Positions 1 to 4,780 of a DNA stretch of 6,339 nucleotides are shown piece after piece. Below the pieces are notes generated by a model. That model was not told the origin of the DNA and did no database searches. It was given only the letters and a program-made list of their open reading frames with translations. The stretch comes from Muribaculaceae bacterium (GTDB taxonomy: Bacteria > Pseudomonadota > Alphaproteobacteria > Rs-D84), in the NCBI GenBank assembly GCA_023665245.1, contig JAMPEH010000140.1, forward strand, positions 1 to 6,339, given 5' to 3'. Positions within the stretch are counted from its first letter, which is position 1. Each line of letters begins with the position of its first letter. The position numbers and the translations under genes were made by a program.

Positions 1-302
1 CGCCGATGGAGGACCCCGCGGTGGTGGCGACTTTCTGGTTTCGCCGTGCCGGGATATTCCTGGAGGCGGCGGGGAAGATGATCGCGGAGAACGACCGCGT
101 CAACGGGGAGTTCTATGTGGACCAGGTGGCGAAGCATGTGCTCGATCTGGGATATCGCGCGAAGATTTTTGATATCCGGCGCTATGTAGGCTGGGGCACG
201 CCCGCGGATTATGAGGGATATCAGAGGACCTGGAAGTATTTCGAAAGGTTTCTCGAGCGGATTCAGGTGTCAAAAGGTCCTTTTTCTCATGTTCCTACGT
301 AA
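1..302 (+). CDS. Sugar-phosphate nucleotidyltransferase, C-terminal part (5' end outside window)
   Basis: The reading frame is open from the first base (a Pro codon at 3-5 precedes the first ATG at 6) and stops with TAA at 300-302, so about 99 C-terminal residues are seen and the ATG at 6 is probably internal. The visible part has the NGEFYVD segment followed by the G-x-x-x-x-x-x-x-x-x-YVGWGTPADYEGYQ pattern. This resembles the end of the NTP_transferase fold in glucose-1-phosphate thymidylyltransferase, mannose-1-phosphate guanylyltransferase and capsule-locus relatives, where the Glu-Asp region and the GWGTP loop lie near the sugar-phosphate and metal site. Such enzymes make NDP-sugars or NDP-alditols from NTP and a sugar phosphate in the cytoplasm. 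There is no left-handed beta-helix extension, so it is a short single-domain type. The N-terminal GxGxR nucleotide signature is off the window, so base and sugar specificity cannot be judged. It sits upstream of lipid-linked glycan genes, consistent with donor supply. Confidence 0.8.
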   Translation, partial: PMEDPAVVATFWFRRAGIFLEAAGKMIAENDRVNGEFYVDQVAKHVLDLGYRAKIFDIRRYVGWGTPADYEGYQRTWKYFERFLERIQVSKGPFSHVPT

Positions 303-360
303 GGACAGCTACGAGAATATTTTGTGCAATCTGCAAGCCAAAGTTTATGAAAGAACCTTT

Positions 361-366
361 TATAAT
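361..366 (+). promoter_or_regulatory. Possible -10 box (TATAAT) of an internal promoter
   Basis: There is a perfect TATAAT hexamer about 70 bases before the GT-C/kinase start, in the most AT-rich stretch of the gap. No good TTGACA-like box lies 16-18 bases upstream (338-343 reads CCAAAG) and there is no extended TGN element. It may be a weak or activator-dependent promoter, or chance. Confidence 0.25.
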
Positions 367-387
367 CGAATCTCATTATGGGGAAAA

Positions 388-425
388 GGGATAGCCGGGG
401 CGCCTGTGCGGGATAGTACGCCGGG
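388..425 (+). repeat. Imperfect direct repeat before the GT-C/kinase gene
   Basis: GGGATAG followed by CCGGG occurs twice: contiguous at 388-399, and with a 4-base TACG insertion at 410-425. It lies between the TATAAT box and the start codon, in the probable 5' leader. It could be a protein-binding site or a chance repeat in G-rich DNA. Confidence 0.3.
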
Positions 426-430
426 TAAAT

Positions 431-436
431 GGAAGG
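431..436 (+). promoter_or_regulatory. Shine-Dalgarno-like GGAAGG that argues for the ATG at 449
   Basis: GGAAGG directly abuts the ATG at 437, which leaves no spacer for initiation there. The next in-frame ATG at 449 has a 12-base spacer, long but usable. The real start of the fusion protein is therefore more likely 449 than 437, a difference of 4 residues. Confidence 0.4.
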
Positions 437-2563
437 ATGCAGCGATACATGATACAGAAGCTGGAGTTGGTTGACTGGGAGAAAAATTACCATAAAATAT
501 TGTGGACGGCGATCGTCGGAATCGTCCTGTTTAAGCTGCTTCTGATGGGGCTGTTTTCGTCGGACTATCAGGATAGGATGTTCATTCCTTTTGTCAAGTG
601 CTTCTTAAGCGGGGAGAATCCGTACCGCTATTATTACGACCATCAGCTGCTCTCCTCGTTTCCGTATCCGCCGGTCATGCTGTTTGTGGAGTGCGTCGGG
701 GGCGTCTTTGTCCGGTTTGGCGGCGCGCTCCCCGTCTTTTTCCGGAATTTGCTGTTCAAGCTGCCGCTGCTCATCATGGACTTGGTGGGGCTGTACTACC
801 TGATGCGCATCTCCAAATCCAAGCGGAAATATATTCTGGTACTTTATTTTCTTTCCCCGATCATATTGTACTCGACCTATATGCACGGACAGCTGGACAT
901 CATACCGACGGTATTTCTGGTCGGCGCGGTCTACTACCTGACGCAGATGGGGACGACGGCGGCAAAGACTGCGGGGAACGAGTGGAAGTTTGTCCTATTT
1001 TTTGCGCTGTCGCTGTCGTCGAAATTCCACATCATTGTGGCGCTGCCCTTGTTTTTCCTCTATCTGTATAAGAGAAAGGGGCGGAAGAAGGCGGTTGTCC
1101 TGACGGGGCTTCCGGTGCTGTGCACGGCGGCGCTCATCGCGCCCTTCTGGTGCCGGGGATTCGTCGAGATGGTGCTGTTCAACAAGGAGCAGAGCGCGGT
1201 CGGCGACGTCTATATCGATTACGGGAGCGCGCACCTGCTGCTGTGCGTGCTGGTGCTTCTTCTGATCTATTTTCAGGCGTTCCACATCAATCAGATGAAC
1301 CGGGACCTGCTGATCAGCATGACGGGGCTGCTCTTCTCCGTCTTTCTCGCGTTTGTGCCCGCCATGCCCGCATGGTTTGTCTGGGTGACGCCCTTTTTTA
1401 TGCTCTATCTGGCGGGGCTTTCTGTGAACCGGGGGAAGATGGTGGTCGTCTACGCGGTATTCAATCTGTTGTATCTGCTCTACTACGTGTGTTTCCACGT
1501 GGCGGGCTTCACGGACCTGTCTTTTCTGGGAAAGAATCTGGACTTCCTGAAATACAGCGACGCGGGCCTGAAAAATATTGTGTTTACGCTGATGGTGGGC
1601 GTCTTCCTGATTTTGGTGGTGTCCATGTACCTTTACGGGGTCAACAGCAATTCCTATTACCGCAGGCGGAACCGTCCTTTTACGATCGGGATCGCCGGGG
1701 ACAGCGGGGCGGGCAAGAGCAGGCTGCTCATGATGCTGGATAATCTGCTCTCGGAGGAGAGCATCCTGAACATCGAGGGGGACGGCGACCACAAGTGGGA
1801 GCGCGGCGATGCCAACTGGAATGAGATGACGCACCTGAACCCTCACGCGAATTACCTCTACCGGCAGGCGGAGGATCTGCGGGTGCTGCGCGGTAACAAC
1901 GCGGTCCGGCGGGCGGATTACGACCACAACACGGGGACTTTTACGGGCAAAAAAAAGGTCACACCCAAGCCTTACATCGTCATGTGCGGGCTGCACTCCC
2001 TGTATTTGCCGCAGATGAGGCAGGTGCTCGATATGAAGATTTACCTGGACACCGACGAGGCACTCCGGTTCTTCTGGAAGCTGGGCAGGGACCGGGACGA
2101 CAGGGGGCATACCACGGCGGAGGTGCTGGCGCAGATTGAGGAGCGCCGGGCGGACGCGGAGAAATATATTCATCCGCAGAAGCAGTACGCCGATCTGGTC
2201 ATCCGCTATTTCGACGAGGGGCTGTCCGAGGATTTGCGCGGAATCGACGGCGCGTACTGTCCAAAGCTGGGCGTGGAGTTTCTGCTGGACGTCAGCATCA
2301 ATGCGGAGTCGCTGCTCGCTTTTTTGCAGGAGCGGGGCGTGCGCGGCAGCCTTTTTTACGATAATGATCTGCTGCACCAGAGGATTCTGTTCGCGGGGGA
2401 AGGGTTGCAGGCGGACAAGGAAGTCTGGGAGGAGACCGCCCGCGCGGAGATTCCGCAGATCGAAGATCTGGCGGGCGGGCATATCGTCTGGGAGGACGGC
2501 GTAAACGGGCTGGTACAGGTGATGCTTTTGGTGGTGATCAGCGAGATTATGCGGAGGGATTGA
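437..2563 (+). CDS. Fusion protein: GT-C membrane glycosyltransferase (GT87/PimE-like) + phosphoribulokinase/uridine-kinase-like domain
   Basis: 708 residues, numbered from the ATG at 437; the ATG at 449 (residue 5) has the better ribosome-site spacing. Residues about 20-400 form a multi-pass membrane domain (roughly 11-13 hydrophobic segments). It has an acidic DYQD motif (43-46) in the first external loop, NPY (61-63), YPP (77-79) and HGQLD (150-154), the pattern of GT87/PimE-like GT-C enzymes that use polyprenyl-phosphate sugars. After the last helix (about 378-400) the basic YYRRRNR stretch suggests that the rest is cytoplasmic. Residues 415-600 are a P-loop kinase of the PRK/uridine kinase family: Walker A GDSGAGKS (421-428), EGDGDHKWER (447-456), DHNTGTF (496-502), CGLH (517-520), RDRDDRG (551-557) and PQKQYAD (580-586). 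Residues 600-708 are an unassigned C-terminal extension. The usual Glu before GLH is Cys517. The acceptor and the kinase substrate are unknown. The kinase and GT-C assignments are firm at family level only. Confidence 0.85.
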   Translation: MQRYMIQKLELVDWEKNYHKILWTAIVGIVLFKLLLMGLFSSDYQDRMFIPFVKCFLSGENPYRYYYDHQLLSSFPYPPVMLFVECVGGVFVRFGGALPVFFRNLLFKLPLLIMDLVGLYYLMRISKSKRKYILVLYFLSPIILYSTYMHGQLDIIPTVFLVGAVYYLTQMGTTAAKTAGNEWKFVLFFALSLSSKFHIIVALPLFFLYLYKRKGRKKAVVLTGLPVLCTAALIAPFWCRGFVEMVLFNKEQSAVGDVYIDYGSAHLLLCVLVLLLIYFQAFHINQMNRDLLISMTGLLFSVFLAFVPAMPAWFVWVTPFFMLYLAGLSVNRGKMVVVYAVFNLLYLLYYVCFHVAGFTDLSFLGKNLDFLKYSDAGLKNIVFTLMVGVFLILVVSMYLYGVNSNSYYRRRNRPFTIGIAGDSGAGKSRLLMMLDNLLSEESILNIEGDGDHKWERGDANWNEMTHLNPHANYLYRQAEDLRVLRGNNAVRRADYDHNTGTFTGKKKVTPKPYIVMCGLHSLYLPQMRQVLDMKIYLDTDEALRFFWKLGRDRDDRGHTTAEVLAQIEERRADAEKYIHPQKQYADLVIRYFDEGLSEDLRGIDGAYCPKLGVEFLLDVSINAESLLAFLQERGVRGSLFYDNDLLHQRILFAGEGLQADKEVWEETARAEIPQIEDLAGGHIVWEDGVNGLVQVMLLVVISEIMRRD
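2553..2557 (+). promoter_or_regulatory. Shine-Dalgarno GGAGG inside the end of the fusion gene
   Basis: GGAGG lies within the last codons of the fusion gene, 5 bases before the ATG at 2563 that overlaps its TGA stop (TGATG). This is the arrangement expected for translational coupling or re-initiation, and it is the main reason to consider the small ORF that follows. Confidence 0.35.
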
Positions 2564-2685
2564 TGCAGGATACGGCGGCGCCATTTAGGAGGTTTTTGCG
2601 CCTGGCTGGATGCAAATGCCGGGTGCGGACTGAGATTCGATCGACAGGGAAGGAGTCTGGGACAGAGAGATGGTTAAGGCTGTGA
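2563..2685 (+). CDS. Possible 40-residue small protein or coupling ORF
   Basis: This short ORF begins at an ATG overlapping the fusion-gene stop (TGATG), has GGAGG five bases upstream, and ends with TGA at 2683-2685, 16 bases inside the following HAD gene. The product begins MQDTAAPFRRFLRLAG, is strongly basic (about nine Arg plus two Lys in 40), has two Cys as CKC (17-19) and no clear membrane segment. I recognise no family. Its better ribosome site compared with the HAD gene suggests it may serve to carry ribosomes to the HAD start rather than encode a functional peptide. Arg-rich composition is also what random translation of GC-rich DNA gives, so it may not be a gene. Confidence 0.25.
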   Translation: MQDTAAPFRRFLRLAGCKCRVRTEIRSTGKESGTERWLRL

Positions 2686-3335
2686 TATTGGATTTGGACA
2701 ATACGCTGTACGCTTATGACCCGTTAGACAGAGAGGCGCGGGCGCGGGTGCGGGAGCTCGCCTGCGGGAAACTGGGGATTGAAGCGCAGCGCTACGAGGA
2801 GGCGTACCTCTTTGGCAGGGAGGAGACGAAGCGGCGGCTGGGCGATGTGGGGGCCTCCCACAACAGGATGTTGTATTACCAGAGGACGCTGGAGTATCTC
2901 GGCGTGCATCCCGTGCCGCTCGCGATGCAGCTGTACGAGACCTACTGGGGCGTCTTTCTGGAGAGGATGGCGCTGTTCGACGGCGCGAGGGAATTTCTGG
3001 ATGGTCTGCGGGAAAAGGGAATCCGGGTGATGATTTGCACCGATCTGACGGCGCAGATCCAGCACCGCAAGCTGCAGGCGCTGGGGCTTGCGGAGGACGT
3101 CTGCTGCCTTGTGACCAGCGAGGAGGCAGGCCGGGAGAAACCCGCGCCGGAGATGTTCGCGCTCTGCCTCGAGAAGCTGGGCCTGCCCGCGGCGGAGGTC
3201 TGCTGTATCGGCGACAGTCTCGAAAAGGATGTGGAGGGCGCACGGGCAGCAGGCATACAGGCGATGCTGTTTCGCCCGGAGGAGCCCGCCAGGGAGCAGT
3301 ATGCGAGGATGGCGGCAGAGATTCTGGAAAGGTGA
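2670..3335 (+). CDS. HAD-superfamily hydrolase (phosphoglycolate phosphatase/YjjG-like phosphatase)
   Basis: 221 residues, a full-length subfamily I HAD phosphatase. Motif I is DLDNTLY (8-14), with D8 as the nucleophile and D10 as the acid/base. A helical C1-type cap spans about 16-100. Motif II is T124 in ICTDLT, motif III is K157 in GREKPAP, and motif IV is GDSLEKD (181-187), with D182 and D187 as the likely Mg ligands. All catalytic residues are present, so it should be active on a small phosphorylated metabolite in the cytoplasm. The Asn in DLDNTLY and the cap size resemble nucleotidase/haloacid-dehalogenase types, but substrate cannot be read from sequence. AAGGAG (2650-2655) is 14 bases before the ATG, unusually far, so translation may depend on coupling to the upstream ORF. 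In context it may remove phosphate from a product of the neighbouring kinase or from a sugar phosphate; that is inference. Confidence 0.88.
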   Translation: MVKAVILDLDNTLYAYDPLDREARARVRELACGKLGIEAQRYEEAYLFGREETKRRLGDVGASHNRMLYYQRTLEYLGVHPVPLAMQLYETYWGVFLERMALFDGAREFLDGLREKGIRVMICTDLTAQIQHRKLQALGLAEDVCCLVTSEEAGREKPAPEMFALCLEKLGLPAAEVCCIGDSLEKDVEGARAAGIQAMLFRPEEPAREQYARMAAEILER

Positions 3336-3353
3336 CGGAAAATTGAGATTTGC

Positions 3354-3388
3354 GCCGCCCTGCCGTGTGGGCTTTTCGGGATGGCGGC
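3354..3388 (+). repeat. Inverted repeat with an extra upstream copy of one arm
   Basis: GCCGCC (3354-3359) can pair with GGCGGC (3383-3388). The same GGATGGCGGCA 11-mer that holds the right arm (3379-3389) also occurs at the end of the HAD gene (3307-3317), so the left arm has two alternative partners. No T-tract follows on the + strand, so it is not a standard terminator. It lies upstream of, and does not cover, the GAGGAG ribosome site of the next gene. Confidence 0.25.
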
Positions 3389-3403
3389 AAAAATGGCTGA
3401 TAT

Positions 3404-3409
3404 GAGGAG
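3404..3409 (+). promoter_or_regulatory. Shine-Dalgarno GAGGAG of the GT2 gene
   Basis: GAGGAG with an 8-base spacer to the ATG at 3418 fixes that start. The next gene has an equally clear AAGGAGG at 4109-4115, nine bases before its ATG at 4125, overlapping the GT2 stop codon. Confidence 0.8.
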
Positions 3410-3417
3410 TAGAGATT

Positions 3418-4110
3418 ATGAAACTATCCATAGTGGTTCCATGTTATAATGAAGAGCAGAATATTCCCTTGATTCTCGAGCGTTTCGGGGAGATCATCAA
3501 GCGGGATGACATCGAGGTCATTCTCGTGGACAACGGCTCCACGGACAACAGCGCGCAGGTGCTTAAGGAGCTGCTGCCGAGGTATCCGTTTGCGAGAACC
3601 GTGAAAGTGGAGGTCAACCAGGGATACGGCTACGGCATCCTGCAGGGGCTTGAGGAGTGCACGGGGGAGTACATCGGCTGGACCCACGCGGACATGCAGA
3701 CCGACCCTGCGGACATCCTCAAGGCGCTGGCGGTCATCGAGGAGGAGAGAGGGCTGGTTTTTGTCAAGGGGAACCGCAAGGGCAGGCCGCTGTTCGACGT
3801 GTTCTTCACCGCCGGGATGAGCCTGTTCGAGACCTGTTATCTGCGCAAGAAGCTCTACGATATCAACGCGCAGCCGAATATCTTCCCGAAGGTGTTCTTC
3901 GACGGGTGGGAGAATCCGCCCTATGACTTTTCGCTGGATTTGTACGCGCTGTACATGGCGCGCAAAAAAAACCTGAAGGTGGTCCGGTTCCCGGTGCTTT
4001 TCCCGGAGAGAATCTACGGGGAGTCCAAGTGGAATACGGGGCTTAAAGCCAAGTGGAAGTTCATCAAGAGGACGGTGGAGTTTAGCGTGAAGTTGAAGAA
4101 AAATCTATAA
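3418..4110 (+). CDS. Family 2 glycosyltransferase, polyprenyl-phosphate sugar synthase-like
   Basis: 230 residues, a compact GT-A fold enzyme. It opens with the VVPCYNEE nucleotide-binding strand (6-13), followed by VDNGSTDNS (37-45), NQGYGYGI (67-74), the metal-site segment THADMQTDP (89-97), INAQPNIF (149-156) and GESKW (201-205). This layout matches dolichyl/undecaprenyl-phosphate mannose or glucose synthases and related GT2 enzymes, which move a sugar from an NDP-sugar to a lipid or glycan acceptor at the cytoplasmic face. It has no C-terminal membrane helices; the tail (209-230) is a Lys-rich, amphipathic-looking stretch that could bind the membrane surface. The first position of the common DxD-type motif is His90 rather than Asp. 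It is tightly linked (14-base gap) to the next gene. It could load the donor lipid used by the GT-C enzymes on either side; sugar and acceptor are not readable. Confidence 0.88.
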   Translation: MKLSIVVPCYNEEQNIPLILERFGEIIKRDDIEVILVDNGSTDNSAQVLKELLPRYPFARTVKVEVNQGYGYGILQGLEECTGEYIGWTHADMQTDPADILKALAVIEEERGLVFVKGNRKGRPLFDVFFTAGMSLFETCYLRKKLYDINAQPNIFPKVFFDGWENPPYDFSLDLYALYMARKKNLKVVRFPVLFPERIYGESKWNTGLKAKWKFIKRTVEFSVKLKKNL

Positions 4111-4124
4111 GGAGGAAAATCACC

Positions 4125-4748
4125 ATGGAATACATAGCGCACAGGATAAACACTGTTGAGGAGCTGCGCAGGCTGCCGGTACAGTACGGCGTGGAGCTCG
4201 ACTTGAGGGACGATCTGAACGGCAGAATCTACATCTCTCACAATCCTTTCGAGGCGGGGGAGGACTTTGAGGATTACTGTAAAGAGTACCGCCACGGCAC
4301 GATGATTTTGAATATCAAGAGCGAGCGGATCGAGCACAAGGTGTTGGAATATCTGGGGCGGTACCACATCGGGAAATACTTTTTTTTGGATTCCTCTTTT
4401 CCGATGATTAAACTGTTGACGGACATGGGCGTGAAGGATATCGCGCTCCGGTTCAGCGAACTGGAGGGGCTGGACACCATCCGCAATATGGCGGGCCGGG
4501 CCGAATGGGTGTGGGTGGACTGCTTTACGAGGATTCCGCTCGACCGGGACGGCTGGCGGGAGCTGAAGGAGCTGGGGTACAAGCTGTGTTTCGTGTCCCC
4601 GGAGCTGGAAGGGCAGGAGGAGAAGCTGCCTGCCTACAAGAAGTACATCGAGGAGCAGGGAATCGTGTTCGACGCGATCTGCACGAAGAGTTATCATATT
4701 AAGGATTGGATGGAGACGGGCGAAGACGGCGCAGTTTTGGGCCGCTGA
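4125..4748 (+). CDS. Glycerophosphodiester phosphodiesterase-like (GDPD/PLC-like TIM-barrel) protein
   Basis: 207 residues starting nine bases after AAGGAGG. The N-terminus IAHRINTVEEL (4-14), then VELDLRDD (23-30) and YISHNPF (36-42), reproduces the order of GDPD active-site elements: His6-Arg7, Glu24-x-Asp26 as metal ligands, and His39 as the second catalytic His. LNIK (62-65) and a late CTKSY (186-190) fit later barrel strands. It is shorter than typical GDPDs (about 240-280 residues), lacks the PENT motif after the first His-Arg and has no signal peptide, so it should act in the cytoplasm. Family members hydrolyse glycerophosphodiesters to glycerol 3-phosphate and an alcohol. In this glycan locus it might instead act on a phosphodiester intermediate or have another substrate. 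The assignment rests on motif order, so it is moderate; an inactive or repurposed barrel is possible. Confidence 0.6.
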   Translation: MEYIAHRINTVEELRRLPVQYGVELDLRDDLNGRIYISHNPFEAGEDFEDYCKEYRHGTMILNIKSERIEHKVLEYLGRYHIGKYFFLDSSFPMIKLLTDMGVKDIALRFSELEGLDTIRNMAGRAEWVWVDCFTRIPLDRDGWRELKELGYKLCFVSPELEGQEEKLPAYKKYIEEQGIVFDAICTKSYHIKDWMETGEDGAVLGR

Positions 4749-4780
4749 GCCATCCACTGAATGCGGGGATAATACATACT

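Larger units (their letters stand above)
303..436 (+). other. Intergenic region, AT-richer than its surroundings
   Basis: This 134-base gap lies between the nucleotidyltransferase stop and the GT-C/kinase start. It is visibly AT-richer than the flanking genes up to about 380 and then becomes G-rich. It holds a TATAAT box at 361-366 and an imperfect direct repeat at 388-399 and 410-425. I see no convincing intrinsic terminator (no stable hairpin followed by a T-tract) and no tRNA-like or riboswitch-like fold. Overlapping short ORFs here lack Shine-Dalgarno sites and recognisable content. Confidence 0.5.

Noticed and set aside
270..285. AAAAGGTCCTTTT near-palindrome at the end of the nucleotidyltransferase, considered as a terminator
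   Set aside because: The arms leave a single-base loop, so it cannot form an RNA hairpin, and it lies before the stop codon.
211..474. 87-codon + strand frame crossing the gap before the fusion gene
   Set aside because: It overlaps the end of the nucleotidyltransferase and the start of the fusion gene, has no ribosome site and no recognisable content.
995..2584. 529-codon open frame on the minus strand opposite the GT-C/kinase gene
   Set aside because: Its product is rich in His, Gln, Arg and Pro with no recognisable domain, as expected for the antisense of a GC-rich gene with biased third positions. The + strand product has clear family motifs along the same stretch.
2587..2598. AGGAGG followed by TTG as an alternative small-ORF start between the fusion and HAD genes
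   Set aside because: The spacer is only 3 bases and TTG is a weak start; the in-frame ATG at 2563 with GGAGG five bases upstream explains the frame better.
2674..3431. Overlapping minus-strand frames of 235-238 codons opposite the HAD gene
   Set aside because: Two different frames are open at once, both Pro/Arg/Ser- or His/Leu-rich, while the + strand has all four HAD motifs. They reflect composition, not genes.
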